From Streptomyces sp. NRRL WC-3618 (lineage in GTDB: Bacteria; Actinomycetota; Actinomycetes; Streptomycetales; Streptomycetaceae), in assembly GCF_001280005.1 (NCBI RefSeq), contig NZ_LGDW01000177.1:1-64000 (forward strand): a stretch of 64,000 bases of DNA. Direction: 5' to 3'. Below the pieces are notes generated by a model. That model saw only the letters and a list, made by a program, of their open reading frames with translations. It was not told where the DNA came from and did no database searches. Position numbers and translations under genes: made by a program. Shown here piece after piece: positions 16,715 through 25,959 of this stretch (the stretch's first letter is position 1; each line of letters starts with the position of its first letter).

Positions 16715-17100
16715 GGGAGTTAGGGCCGGCGCCCCGGTCCGGCTCGGGCAACCGGCCCGGATACGCCCCTCAACTGACCCTGCCGAGACGGCGGGTGGTT
16801 GTCGCCGACCCTCACCCGGCCACTACCACGGGCGCACCGGCCGTGGTCGTCGGCAGCTCGCGGACCGGGACGACGCGACGCGGAGACGATGTGTCCGCAG
16901 GAGTCAGCGTGCGGGGCGCCGCAGCCGGTCCTGTTCCCCCGCCCCCTTCGGTGGGCGCGGGCCGGGCGAGGCCGCCGAGCCGCTCATCGCGCTGAGCAGC
17001 CGGGCGCCGTGCGCCGTGCGCCGGAAACACCAACCCCGCGACGACCACGCATCCGCAGGAGCGAGCGTGCGTGCGTGGCGTCGTGGCGTCGTGGCCGGTT
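16715..17100. other. 386-base intergenic region between cobH and NiCoT
   Basis: Convergent region. One repeat-like stem ACCACGG-N9-CCGTGGT occurs near 16825-16850 and a short direct repeat TCCGCAGGAG occurs twice (near 16895 and 17050). No ORF with a good start signal and no riboswitch core was recognised. The stem may help terminate cobH. Confidence 0.4.
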
Positions 17101-18222
17101 CTATTCGGCGCCCTGTTCGGCGGGGGCCGCGAGGCCCGCCGTCCACTTCTCTTCGATGCGGGCGAACTTCCACACCAGCAGGGCCACGGCCCACGTCGCG
17201 AAGAACAGCGCGACGATGACGTAGCCGATGATGTTGAGGTCGAGGCCGGACACCCAGTCCCAGAACACGCCGTGCAGCCCCGCCTTCTCGGCGACCAGGC
17301 CCAGCAGTTCGACCGTGCCGATGATGAGCGCGACGGCGACGGACAGGCCGGTGATGGTGAGGTTGTAGTAGACCTTGCGGACCGGCTTGGAGAACGCCCA
17401 GCCGTAGGCGAAGTTCATGAACGAGCCGTCGATGGTGTCCAGCAGCGACATGCCGGCGGCGAACAGGACCGGCAGGCACAGGATCGCGTACCAGGGCAGC
17501 CCGGAGGCCGCTCCCGAGCCGGCCAGGACGAGGAGGGCGACCTCGGTGGCCGTGTCGAAACCGAGGCCGAACAGGAGACCCAGCGGGTACATCTGCCACG
17601 GCTTGGTGATCGACTTCATCAGGCGCCCGAGGAGACGGTTCATGAAGCCCCGCTTGTCCAGCTGCTCCTCCAGGGCGGCCTCGTCGAAGTGGCCGGAGCG
17701 CATCTGCCGGAAGACCTTCCAGATCCCGGCCATGATCACGAGGTTGATACCGGCGATGAGGTAGAGAAACGTCCCGGAGACGGTCGTACCGATCCACCCG
17801 GTGATGCTGTGCAGGGCGGAGTCGCCGTCGCGGACCGGGCCCGCCAGCGCCTTCACGCCCAGGGAGAGCAGGAAGGTCAGCCCGAAGACGATGCTGGAGT
17901 GGCCGAGCGAGAACCAGAAGCCGACGGACAGCGGCCGTCGCCCCTCGTTCATCAGCTTGCGGGTGGTGTTGTCGATGGCGGCGATATGGTCGGCGTCGAA
18001 GGCGTGCCGCATACCCAGGGTGTAGGCGGTGACGCCGATGCCGATGCCGAAGGTCTTGGAGCCCACGCTGTAGTGCTCGGGCGCGACGACCGCGACGAGG
18101 ACGAACCAGCCGATGACGTGCAGCGCCAGGATGAACGCGGCCATCCCGCCGAGGCTCGCCCACTCCTCGCGGGTCATCGACGTACGGACGCGGTGCCATC
18201 TCGATTGATTGTTCTCAGCCAC
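17101..18222 (-). CDS. NiCoT nickel/cobalt transporter (HoxN/NixA family)
   Basis: 373-aa inner-membrane transporter with eight predicted helices. The signature R72-HAFDADHIAAIDN lies in helix 2, followed by GFWFSLGHSSIVFGLTF and LGFDTATEVALL, the three motifs that coordinate Ni2+ or Co2+ in NiCoT permeases. Start is assigned to GTG at 18222; the ATG at 18177 would remove a basic leader and has no better ribosome site. The neighbouring cobK and cbiD suggest cobalt supply, but the candidate Nur box at 18236-18252 points to nickel. The substrate cannot be read from the motifs alone. Confidence 0.9.
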   Translation of the reverse strand: MAENNQSRWHRVRTSMTREEWASLGGMAAFILALHVIGWFVLVAVVAPEHYSVGSKTFGIGIGVTAYTLGMRHAFDADHIAAIDNTTRKLMNEGRRPLSVGFWFSLGHSSIVFGLTFLLSLGVKALAGPVRDGDSALHSITGWIGTTVSGTFLYLIAGINLVIMAGIWKVFRQMRSGHFDEAALEEQLDKRGFMNRLLGRLMKSITKPWQMYPLGLLFGLGFDTATEVALLVLAGSGAASGLPWYAILCLPVLFAAGMSLLDTIDGSFMNFAYGWAFSKPVRKVYYNLTITGLSVAVALIIGTVELLGLVAEKAGLHGVFWDWVSGLDLNIIGYVIVALFFATWAVALLVWKFARIEEKWTAGLAAPAEQGAE

Positions 18223-18235
18223 GCCATTCAGCTTG

Positions 18236-18252
18236 CTGCAAGTTGTTTGCAG
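18236..18252. promoter_or_regulatory. Candidate Nur (nickel regulator) box
   Basis: CTGCAA-GTTGT-TTGCAG is an inverted repeat with 6-base arms and a 5-base spacer. It agrees in spacing and in five of six arm positions with the Nur operator tTGCaa-N5-ttGCAA established in Streptomyces coelicolor. It lies 14 bases before the NiCoT start, where a bound Fur-type repressor would block expression. Confidence 0.55.
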
Positions 18253-18365
18253 GTAGTATTCGCATGCAGTAAAACTGGGGTCAGCATTCAGCCAGCATCG
18301 GGGAAAGTGGGCAAGTGGAGCCCCGGGCATCCCTGGGGCCCATGGGGTCCCTGGAGTCCCTGGGG

Positions 18366-19106
18366 TTACGGGAGTTGCTCCCCGATCCAGTCGACGGCCT
18401 CCTCCGGTCCGGCTACCACCGGCACCCCTTCCGGCACCGGCGGCCTGCGCACCACGACCACGGGCACCCCCGCCTCGCGGGCCGCCGTCAGTTTCGGTGC
18501 CGTGGCCGCTCCTCCGCTGTCCTTCGTCACGACGACGTCGACCCGGTGGCGCAGCAGCAGCTCCCGCTCCCCCGCGAGCGTGAAGGGCCCCCGGTCGAGC
18601 AGTACCTCCATACGGGCCGGAGCCGGTCCCTCGGGCGCGTCCACGGACCGTACGAGAAACCACAGGTCGTCCAGGGCCGCGAAGGCGCCCAGTCCCATCC
18701 GGCCGGTGGTGAGGAACACCCGTCGGCCGAGCGAGGGCAGCAGTTCGGCGGCCACCGCCAGCGAACCGGCCTCGTGCCAGACGTCGCCCTCGACCGGGGC
18801 CCAGCCCGGGCGCCGCAGCGCGAGCAGGGGCACGTGGGCGGTCGCGGCGGCCCGCGCCGCATGGAAACTCATCGCCTGGGCGAAGGGGTGCGTGGCGTCG
18901 ACGAGTACGTCCACAGCGTGCTCGCGCAGCCAGGCGGCCAGCCCCTCGGCTCCGCCGAAACCGCCGACGCGCACGGCCCCCGGGGGCAGCCTCGGTCCGG
19001 CCACCCGCCCGGCCAGCGAGCTCGTCACCGCCAGCCCAGGGGTACCGTGCAGCAGTTCGGCCAGACGCCGGGCTTCCGTCGTTCCGCCCAGAATCAGTAC
19101 GCGCAT
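18366..19106 (-). CDS. cobK: Precorrin-6A reductase (CobK/CbiJ)
   Basis: 246-aa NADPH-dependent reductase of precorrin-6A in corrin biosynthesis. The N-terminus RVLILGGTTEARRLAELL is a Rossmann glycine loop, followed by SSLAGRVAGPRLPPGAVRVGGFGG, VLVDATHPFAQAMSFHAARAA and the C-terminal VTKDSGGAATAPKLTAARE, all typical CobK motifs. ATG at 19106, only 18 bases from the divergent cbiD start, so a shared short control region is likely. NiCoT follows on the same strand after 143 bases. Confidence 0.92.
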   Translation of the reverse strand: MRVLILGGTTEARRLAELLHGTPGLAVTSSLAGRVAGPRLPPGAVRVGGFGGAEGLAAWLREHAVDVLVDATHPFAQAMSFHAARAAATAHVPLLALRRPGWAPVEGDVWHEAGSLAVAAELLPSLGRRVFLTTGRMGLGAFAALDDLWFLVRSVDAPEGPAPARMEVLLDRGPFTLAGERELLLRHRVDVVVTKDSGGAATAPKLTAAREAGVPVVVVRRPPVPEGVPVVAGPEEAVDWIGEQLP

Positions 19107-19124
19107 GGAGATCCGGATCCGTTC

Positions 19125-20261
19125 ATGAGCAGCGAAGCGCAGGGCGCCGCCGAGGCCGCGGGCGGTCGCAGCGCCCAACTCAAGCACACCGGCCTGCGGC
19201 CCGGCTGGACCACCGGCGCCTGCGCGACCGCGGCCACCACCGCCGCGTACACCGCCCTGCTGTCCGGTGAGTTCCCCGACCCCGTGACCATCACTCTGCC
19301 GAAAGGGCAGACGCCGTCGTTCGCGCTGGCGGCCGAGGAGCTGACCGGCGGGTACGCGATGGCGGGCATCGTGAAGGACGCCGGCGACGACCCGGACGTC
19401 ACCCACGGCGCACTGGTCCGGGCCACGGTACGGAGACTGCCCGCCGGGTCCGGCGTGGTCTTCAGGGCGGGTCCCGGCGTCGGCACGGTCACCCGCCCCG
19501 GCCTGCCCCTGCCGGTCGGCGAACCCGCCGTCAACCCGGTCCCCCGCCGGATGATGCGCGAGCACGTCGCCCGGGTCGCCGAGCTGCACGGCGGCACCGG
19601 CGACGTCGAGATCACCGTCTCCGTCGACCACGGCGAGGAGATCGCCCGCTCCACCTGGAACCCCCGGCTCGGCATCCTCGGCGGGCTGTCGATCCTGGGG
19701 ACGACGGGGATCGTGGTCCCGTACTCGTGCTCGGCGTGGATCGACTCGATCCGCCGGGGTGTGGACGTGGCACGGGCGGCGGGCCGTACCCATGTCGCCG
19801 GGTGCACCGGGTCGACGTCGGAGAAGACCGTCGTCGCCGAGTACGGGCTTCCCCTGGACGCCCTGCTCGACATGGGCGACTTCGCGGGCGCCGTGCTGAA
19901 GTACGTCCGCCGCCACCCCGTGGACCGGCTGACGATCTGCGGCGGCTTCGCCAAGCTGTCCAAGCTCGCCGTCGGCCATCTCGACCTGCACTCGGGCCGC
20001 TCCCAGGTGGACAAGGGCTTCCTCGCCGAACTGGCCCGGCGCGGCGGCGCGGACGAGGCGCTGGCCGCCGGTGTCGCCGACGCCAACACCGGGCTCGCCG
20101 CGCTCCAGCTGTGCCAGGCGGCCGGTGTACCGCTGGGCGACCTGGTGGCGACGGCCGCCCGCGACGAGGCGCTGGCCGTACTTCGGGGCGCTCCGGTGGC
20201 CGTGGACGTCATCTGCGTGGACCGGGCGGGCACGGTCGTGGGACGCAGCACGGTCCGTTAG
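19125..20261 (+). CDS. cbiD: Cobalt-precorrin-5B C1-methyltransferase (CbiD)
   Basis: 378-aa enzyme that methylates C-1 of the corrin ring in the cobalt-early (anaerobic-type) route, a function also reported for CbiD in actinobacteria with mixed pathways. Diagnostic motifs: LRPGWTTGACATAATTAAY near the N-terminus, GTTGIVVPYSCSAWIDSI, ISKSE-like TGSTSEKTVVAEYGL and the C-terminal CGGFAKLSKLAVGHLDLHSG. ATG at 19125; the GGAG ahead of it is spaced 14 bases away, so translation may be weak. Divergent from cobK. Confidence 0.9.
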   Translation: MSSEAQGAAEAAGGRSAQLKHTGLRPGWTTGACATAATTAAYTALLSGEFPDPVTITLPKGQTPSFALAAEELTGGYAMAGIVKDAGDDPDVTHGALVRATVRRLPAGSGVVFRAGPGVGTVTRPGLPLPVGEPAVNPVPRRMMREHVARVAELHGGTGDVEITVSVDHGEEIARSTWNPRLGILGGLSILGTTGIVVPYSCSAWIDSIRRGVDVARAAGRTHVAGCTGSTSEKTVVAEYGLPLDALLDMGDFAGAVLKYVRRHPVDRLTICGGFAKLSKLAVGHLDLHSGRSQVDKGFLAELARRGGADEALAAGVADANTGLAALQLCQAAGVPLGDLVATAARDEALAVLRGAPVAVDVICVDRAGTVVGRSTVR

Positions 20262-20412
20262 GGCGGGCAGCGAAAGGGGCGGCGCGGGCCGCCTGCGGCG
20301 GAAGCGGACCGTGAGGGCGCCCGACACCTTCCGGTCCCGCAACAGCAGACCAATATACCCCCACCCGTATTTTGACGCCTCGCCCGCACAGGGCAATCGC
20401 ATGTGACCTCAC

Positions 20413-20429
20413 ATACCCCCGGGGGTAAT
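20413..20429. promoter_or_regulatory. CstR-type operator 1 (upstream of persulfide dioxygenase)
   Basis: ATACCCCCGGGGGTAAT, a near-perfect palindrome of the pattern ATACCC-N4-GGGTAT, overlapping the -35 TTGACT (20429-20434) of the cstB-like promoter. A degenerate relative occurs at 20355-20370 (ATACCCCCACCCGTAT). Confidence 0.7.
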
Positions 20430-20458
20430 TGACTTCTACTGGGCGACCCATCTACGGT
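20429..20458 (+). promoter_or_regulatory. Candidate promoter of the persulfide dioxygenase gene
   Basis: TTGACT (20429-20434), 18-base spacer, TACGGT (20453-20458). It is flanked on both sides by CstR-type operators, as expected for a tightly repressed gene. Confidence 0.5.
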
Positions 20459-20469
20459 CGGGAGCATAA

Positions 20470-20485
20470 ATACCCAGGGGGGTAT
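20470..20485. promoter_or_regulatory. CstR-type operator 2
   Basis: ATACCCAGGGGGGTAT, palindrome of the same pattern as three other copies in this region, downstream of the promoter and 58 bases before the persulfide dioxygenase start. Confidence 0.7.
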
Positions 20486-20542
20486 ACGCCTGCCCCGACC
20501 CCGCACCCGGCCGGGTGCCCGTTCCCGATGGAGGGTCCGCCC

Positions 20543-21925
20543 GTGTTCTTCAGCCAGTACTACCTCGACTGCCTCTCCCAGGCGTCGTACATGATCGCCG
20601 ACGAAACGACCGGCAAGGCCGTGGTCGTCGACCCGCGCCGCGACGTCTCCGAGTACCTGGCCGACGCCCGCGCGCACGGCTTCACCGTGGTCGGCGTCAT
20701 CAACACCCACTTCCACGCCGACTTCGTCGCCGGTCACCTGGAGCTGGCCGACAGCACGGGCGCCTGGATCGCCTACGGCCACCGCGCCGAGACCGAGTAC
20801 CCCATCCGGGGGCTCGCGGAGGGCGAGCGCATCAGCCTCGGCGACGTCACCCTCCAGATCATGGAGACCCCGGGGCACACCCCCGAGTCGATCAGCGTCC
20901 TCGTGTACGAGCGGGCCGGCGACACCGTGCCGTACGGAGTCCTGACCGGTGACGCGCTCTTCATCGGCGACGTCGGCCGCCCCGACCTGCTCGCCTCCGT
21001 GGGCGTGACGGCGAATGAGCTCGGCGCGATGCTGTACGACAGCGTGCAGCGAAAGCTCATGAGCCTGCCCGACGCGGTGCGGGTCTTCCCCGCCCACGGG
21101 GCCGGCTCCGCCTGCGGCAAGAACCTCTCCACCGAGAGACAGTCCACCATCGGCGAGCAGCGCGCCACCAACTACGCCTGCGCGCCGATGAGTCGCGAGG
21201 ACTTCGTCGCACTCGTCACGGCCGGCCAGTCCGCCGCGCCCGGCTACTTCGCCTACGACGCCGAACTCAACCGCAAGGAGCGCCTTCGGTACGACGCGAC
21301 GACCGCGCCGCGCCCGTTGTCGACGGCCGAGTTCGCCGAGCTGCGGCGGAGCGGTGCCGTCGTGGTCGACGCCCGCTCCCCGCAGGAGTTCGCGAACGGC
21401 CACCTGCGCGGCGCGGTCAACATCCCCGCCGACGGACGCTTCGCCGAGCAGGCCGGCACCGTCCTCGATCCGGCCGACGAACTGGTCGTCATGGCCCCGG
21501 AGAACCGCGAGGAGGAGGTCGTCACCCGGCTGGCCCGCATCGGTTTCGACCGCGCGGTGGGCTATCTGCGCAACCCCGAGGACGCCCTCAGGGAGCTGGC
21601 CGACGAGGTCACCCCCGCAAGCCGGGTGACCGCCGCGCAACTGCGCACCGCCCTCGCGGGCGCCCACCCGCCCGTCGTCGTCGACGTCCGCACCTGCTCA
21701 GAGCGCGGCGCGAAGGGCTTCGTCGAGGGTGCGCTGCACATCCCCCTGAGCGAACTCCCCGCACGCACGGACGAACTCCCCGCCGACCAGCCCCTCGTGC
21801 TGCACTGCGCCGGCGGCCACCGGTCGTCGATCGCGGCGAGCCTGCTGCGCCACCGCGGCTTCACCGACGTCTCCGACATCCTCGGCGGATACGCCGCCTG
21901 GGCCCTGTCCGCCGAACCCGCCTAA
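20543..21925 (+). CDS. Persulfide dioxygenase-rhodanese fusion (CstB-like)
   Basis: 460-aa metallo-beta-lactamase-fold iron dioxygenase with two rhodanese modules, the CstB architecture. N-terminal THFHADFVAGH has H56, H58 and D60 (the HxHxDH histidine is replaced by F61, as seen in CstB-type proteins with a single iron site), followed by TPGHTPES with H112 and the TGDALFIGD aspartate. The first rhodanese module (about 262-345) lacks a cysteine at its active loop (VMAPENREE), whereas the second (about 365-455) has the catalytic loop HCAGGHRSS with C422. It would oxidise persulfides to thiosulfate or sulfite. GTG at 20543 has GGAGGG seven bases upstream. First gene of the sulfur regulon; two operators flank its promoter. 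Confidence 0.85.
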   Translation: MFFSQYYLDCLSQASYMIADETTGKAVVVDPRRDVSEYLADARAHGFTVVGVINTHFHADFVAGHLELADSTGAWIAYGHRAETEYPIRGLAEGERISLGDVTLQIMETPGHTPESISVLVYERAGDTVPYGVLTGDALFIGDVGRPDLLASVGVTANELGAMLYDSVQRKLMSLPDAVRVFPAHGAGSACGKNLSTERQSTIGEQRATNYACAPMSREDFVALVTAGQSAAPGYFAYDAELNRKERLRYDATTAPRPLSTAEFAELRRSGAVVVDARSPQEFANGHLRGAVNIPADGRFAEQAGTVLDPADELVVMAPENREEEVVTRLARIGFDRAVGYLRNPEDALRELADEVTPASRVTAAQLRTALAGAHPPVVVDVRTCSERGAKGFVEGALHIPLSELPARTDELPADQPLVLHCAGGHRSSIAASLLRHRGFTDVSDILGGYAAWALSAEPA

Positions 21926-22066
21926 CCCACCGAACCCGCCTAACCCACCGAGCCCACCGAGCCCGCCGGCGCCTGACCTCCCCGGTCCCGCCACGCCTGA
22001 AGCCACGCCCGAGAAACCGCGGCCACCCAGCCGCCCCGGGGTTCCGGGCCCCGTACGCGCCAATAA

Positions 22067-22082
22067 ATACCCCCCGGGGTAT
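22067..22082. promoter_or_regulatory. CstR-type operator 3 (upstream of membrane rhodanese)
   Basis: ATACCCCCCGGGGTAT, palindrome of the same 16-base pattern, 47 bases before the membrane rhodanese start. This suggests an internal repressed promoter for the rhodanese-TauE pair. Confidence 0.75.
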
Positions 22083-22129
22083 CACTTCCCTACATCTGGC
22101 CAGAATCTGGCCTGAAATTGGAGCCCTCC

Positions 22130-22732
22130 ATGGCCGAGAAGTCCACCCAGACCCAGACCTCGTCGATCACCCCCGCCGCCCTCCACCAGCTCGTCCGGGA
22201 AGGACGCGGACCACGTCTGCTGGACGTGCGTACGCCGGCCGAGTTCCGTACGGCCCACATCCCAGGCGCCCACAACGTGCCCCTCGACATCCTGCGCGAG
22301 CACCGGGCCGAACTCCTGTCCCACCTGGACTCCCACCTGGACGAGGAGGTCGTGCTCGTCTGCCGCTCCGGCGCCCGCGCCACCCAGGCCGAGAAGGCCC
22401 TGGCCGAGGCCGGACTGTCGAACCTCCGTGTCCTCGACGGCGGTATGAACGCCTGGGAGGCGACCGGAGCCCCTGCGAACCGCGGCCCCGAGAGGTGGGA
22501 CATGGAACGCCAGGTCCGGCTCGTCGCCGGCTCGGTCGTCCTCGTCACCGGACTGGCCGGGATCTTCCTGCCCGGCGCCCACCTCATCGGCACCGCGATC
22601 GGCGCCGGCCTGACCTACGCGGCGCTCAGCAACTCGTGCGCCATGGGCGTCCTGCTGTCCAGGCTCCCGTACAACCGTGGGCCGCGCACCGACGTCCGCA
22701 CCGTGCTCGCGGAGCTCCGGAGCACGCCGTGA
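22130..22732 (+). CDS. Membrane-anchored rhodanese sulfurtransferase
   Basis: 200 aa. The N-terminal rhodanese domain has LLDVRTPAEFRTAHIPGAHNVPLDIL and the active-site loop VLVCRSGARATQ with the sulfane-carrying cysteine. A C-terminal membrane segment (LVAGSVVLVTGLAGIFL, LIGTAIGAGLTYAALSNSCAMGVLL) resembles DUF2892 tails found on many membrane rhodaneses. ATG at 22130 follows GGAG. Overlaps the TauE gene by four bases (GTGA), so the two are coupled. Likely passes sulfane sulfur between persulfides and the other enzymes. Confidence 0.85.
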   Translation: MAEKSTQTQTSSITPAALHQLVREGRGPRLLDVRTPAEFRTAHIPGAHNVPLDILREHRAELLSHLDSHLDEEVVLVCRSGARATQAEKALAEAGLSNLRVLDGGMNAWEATGAPANRGPERWDMERQVRLVAGSVVLVTGLAGIFLPGAHLIGTAIGAGLTYAALSNSCAMGVLLSRLPYNRGPRTDVRTVLAELRSTP

Positions 22733-23665
22733 TCGCCCTTGTGATCGCGGCGTCCCTGCTCGTCGGTGTCAATCTCGGCATCCTCGGCGGCGGCGGCTCG
22801 GTCCTGACCGTGCCCATCCTGGTCTACCTGGCCGGACAGGACACCAAGGAAGCCATCGCCACCTCGCTGTTCGTCGTCGGCGTCACCAGCCTGGCCGCGC
22901 TGATCCCGCACGCCCGCGCCCACCGGGTGCGCTGGCGGACCGGGCTCCTCTTCGGAGCGTTCAGCATGGTCGGCGCCTACGGCGGAGGACGGGTCGCGGA
23001 GTACGTCCCCGGCACGGCGCTTCTGGTCGCGTTCGCCGCGATGATGCTCGCCACGGCCGCCGCGATGCTCCGCAAGCCACGCCGCCCCGGCGAGCCGCAG
23101 TCCCCGCAGCCCCCGCACCGGGACCTCCCACTGAAACACGTCGCTGCCGTGGGGCTGGTCGTCGGCGCCGTCACCGGCCTGGTCGGTTCGGGCGGCGGAT
23201 TCCTCGTCGTGCCCGCGCTCGCGATCCTCGGCGGCCTGCCCATGAGCAGCGCAGTCGGCACCTCCCTCCTCGTCATCGCGATGAACTCCTTCGCAGGCCT
23301 GGCCGGACACCTCGCAGACGTGCGGATCGACTGGAGTCTCGCCCTGAGCGTCACGGCGGCGGCCGTCGCGGGCAGCGTCATCGGCGCCCGCTTCGCGGGC
23401 CGCATCCCGCAGGACACCCTGCGCAGGACGTTCGGCTGGTTCGTCGTCGTCATGGGTGCCTTCGTCCTCACCCAGCAGCTCGACACCGGCGTCTGGACCC
23501 ACCCGGCCACCTGGGCCGGGCTCGGCACCATGGTGCTCGGCGTCACGGCCGCGCGCATACGGCAGGCCAGGCGTGCCACCGCGACGACGCCCGGCCGGGA
23601 CTCACGACGGCGGGCACACAGTCCCCGTCGCCCGGCGGGGAGAGGCGATCACAAGGCGGCGATAT

Positions 23666-23667
<2 letters not shown>
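22729..23667 (+). CDS. TauE/SafE-family sulfite/anion exporter
   Basis: 312-aa membrane protein with about eight helices in two homologous halves: GVNLGILGGGGSVLTVPILVYLAG in the first and GAVTGLVGSGGGFLVVPALAILGG in the second, the paired glycine motifs of the TauE/SafE family. GTG at 22729 overlaps the rhodanese stop. In cst-type operons this family exports sulfite or organosulfonates formed during sulfide oxidation. The C-terminus is a basic tail of about 45 residues. Immediately after its stop lie a triple 9-bp repeat and operator 4. Confidence 0.88.
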
Positions 23668-24009
<342 letters not shown>

Positions 24010-24028
24010 CCGCTGTCGGGCCAGTACG

Positions 24029-24068
24029 CCCGCCACAGGCCCCCTTCGACCCGAAGGCCACGGGCGGG
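24029..24068 (+). terminator. Hairpin terminator after the cstR-like gene
   Basis: CCCGCC pairs with GGGCGGG around an inner stem CCTTCG-ACC-CGAAGG. It lies 20 bases after the regulator stop. Confidence 0.6.
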
Positions 24069-24247
24069 GCAGCTTGCCTGGCGACCGCAAGACCGACCGG
24101 CGCGCGTCAACCACCGCCGGTTCACCTCCTGTTGACACAGGCAACACACAGGCAGCGCCGAGGCGGTGCCCGCGTCGGGGTGCGTCGGCGTGCGTCGGGC
24201 GAGCTCAACCGCCTTTCCAGACCTCCAGTCCGACCACGCCGGAGGTA

Positions 24248-24277
24248 TTGACGCATACCACTTGCCACGCTTAGCGT
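24248..24277 (+). promoter_or_regulatory. Candidate promoter of the GH43 gene
   Basis: TTGACG (24248-24253), 17-base spacer and TTAGCGT (24271-24277). The inverted repeat at 24291-24316 begins about eight bases beyond the predicted transcription start, so repression would block elongation or initiation. Confidence 0.5.
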
Positions 24278-24290
24278 CTGCCCGACCTTA

Positions 24291-24316
24291 CGAACGTTGT
24301 TCGGTTTTTCGAACAA
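24291..24316. promoter_or_regulatory. Overlapping inverted repeats, candidate operator
   Basis: CGAAC-GTT-GTTCG (24291-24303) overlaps TTGTTCG-N6-CGAACAA (24297-24303 and 24310-24316), both perfect. The 13-base part recurs, as its reverse complement, upstream of the next hydrolase gene at 26020-26032. Confidence 0.6.
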
Positions 24317-24483
24317 TTTACCCACGCGAAACCCACGGAGCGTCCCGCTCCGCCACATACAGCCCCACTTCGCCGTTCCCCTCACTCGGGGGCGGGGTCC
24401 GCACCCGCCTTCACCGAGACCGGGCCGCCCCACCGCGCCTCTCCACTCGTTGGGCCGCCTTCACAGAACGACAGGAGACGTAC

Positions 24484-25917
24484 ATGTCCGCGCTGCGCGC
24501 ACGGCTGTCGGCGATATTGCTCGCCGCGTGCCTCATCTTCGCCTCACAAGCACTGACGGCACCCGAGGAGGCCACCGCCGCCGATCCCGGCTACCTGATG
24601 GTGCACTTCACCGGGGACGGGTCGACCAACCAGCAGATGTACCTTTCGCACAGCACGGACGGCGTGCACTGGGACGACCTCAACGGCGGCGGCATGGTCC
24701 TGCGCTCCCCGGTCGGCACGAAGGGCGTGCGCGATCCCGCGTTCGTGCGTTCCCCCGACGGCAGCAAGTACTGGATCATCGCGACCGACCTGTGCATCGG
24801 CTGCGGGCAGACGTGGAGTCAGTCCATCAACGACGGCAGCCGCAACCTCGTGGTGTGGGAGTCGACCGACCTGGTCACCTGGTCGGAGCCGCGGCTGCTG
24901 AACGTCGCCGGCGCGATCCCCGACGGCCGCAACGCGTGGGCGCCGGAGGCGATCTGGGACCCGGCCAGCAACGACTACGTCCTGTACTGGGCGACGAACG
25001 TGCCCCTGAACGGCGCGACGAAGCACCGCATCTTCTACTCCCACACCAGCGACTTCCGCACCGTCAGCCCCCCGCAGATCTACATCGACCGCCCCGGCAC
25101 CCAGGAAATCATCGACACCCAGATCATCGAGATCCCGGCCGGTGTCGGCAACTACCGCTACGTGCGCGCCTCCGGTGACGGCCAGATCACCCTCGAAGGC
25201 AGCAACTCGATCCTCGGCACCTGGACCAACCTCGGCAACCTCTCCGGCGTCGGCCTGACCGGCGCGATGGTCGAGGGCCCGATGTGGATGAAGTTCAACG
25301 GCACCAACAAGTGGGCGCTCTACCTCGACCAGTACGCCAGCGGCGGCGGCTACATGCCGGTCATCACGACCAACCCGTCCGACCCCGCCTCGTACCAGAA
25401 GCAGGCGTCCACCAGCTACAACATGGGCGGCACGAAGAAGCGCCACGGCTGGATCATGAACCTGACGGCCGCCGAGGAGAACCGCGTCCTCGCCCGCTAC
25501 CCCAACACCCCGATCAACCGCATCCAGTCGTACAACTTCCAGGACCGCTACGTCCGGCAGACCAACTTCGACGTGCGCATCGACCCCAACGTCAGCCCCG
25601 TCGACGACTCCCGGTTCCAGATGCGCACCGGCCTGACCGGCACCGGCACCGTCTCCTTCGAGTCGATCAACAACCCCGGGTACTTCCTGCGCCACTCCAA
25701 CTACGACTTCCAGCTCGTCCGCAACGACGGCACCGCCCAGTTCGCCGCCGACGCCACCTTCAACAAGGTCGCCGGACTCGCCGACCCCACCTGGTCGTCC
25801 TTCCAGTCGTACAACTTCCCCGACCGCTACATCCGCCACTACGCCTACGAACTCCGCCTCGACCCCATCACCACCACGACAGCCCGCGGCGACGCCACCT
25901 TCCGCCTCACCAGCTGA
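24484..25917 (+). CDS. Secreted GH43-like arabinan hydrolase with AbfB (CBM42) domain
   Basis: 477 aa. Signal peptide ILLAACLIFASQALTAPEEATAA, then a five-bladed propeller catalytic domain (about 40-345) with YLSHSTDGVHW, GVRDPAFVRSPDGSKYWI (the catalytic-base aspartate), NAWAPEAIWDPASNDYVLYWA (WAPE, the acid/base glutamate) and VEGPMWM. The C-terminal half is an AbfB arabinose-binding module (CBM42), visible as two repeats of YNFxDRYxRxxxxxxR. It likely releases or binds arabinofuranosyl residues from arabinan or arabinoxylan. ATG at 24484 with AGGAG upstream. Followed by a terminator, then a second hydrolase sharing its regulatory motif. Confidence 0.75.
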   Translation: MSALRARLSAILLAACLIFASQALTAPEEATAADPGYLMVHFTGDGSTNQQMYLSHSTDGVHWDDLNGGGMVLRSPVGTKGVRDPAFVRSPDGSKYWIIATDLCIGCGQTWSQSINDGSRNLVVWESTDLVTWSEPRLLNVAGAIPDGRNAWAPEAIWDPASNDYVLYWATNVPLNGATKHRIFYSHTSDFRTVSPPQIYIDRPGTQEIIDTQIIEIPAGVGNYRYVRASGDGQITLEGSNSILGTWTNLGNLSGVGLTGAMVEGPMWMKFNGTNKWALYLDQYASGGGYMPVITTNPSDPASYQKQASTSYNMGGTKKRHGWIMNLTAAEENRVLARYPNTPINRIQSYNFQDRYVRQTNFDVRIDPNVSPVDDSRFQMRTGLTGTGTVSFESINNPGYFLRHSNYDFQLVRNDGTAQFAADATFNKVAGLADPTWSSFQSYNFPDRYIRHYAYELRLDPITTTTARGDATFRLTS

Positions 25918-25930
25918 CCTGAAAGCGGGG

Positions 25931-25959
25931 TGCCGGCGCCTCCATCGGAGGCGCCGGCA
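25931..25959 (+). terminator. Hairpin terminator after the GH43 gene
   Basis: TGCCGGCGCCTCC pairs perfectly with GGAGGCGCCGGCA around ATC, with a further outer GCGG/CCGC pair. It lies 13 bases after the stop codon. Confidence 0.85.

Noticed and set aside
18300..18365. Runs of CCCTGGGG between the cobK stop and NiCoT promoter
   Set aside because: Short imperfect GC-rich repeats without symmetric arms; probably simple sequence, although a terminator for cobK is possible.
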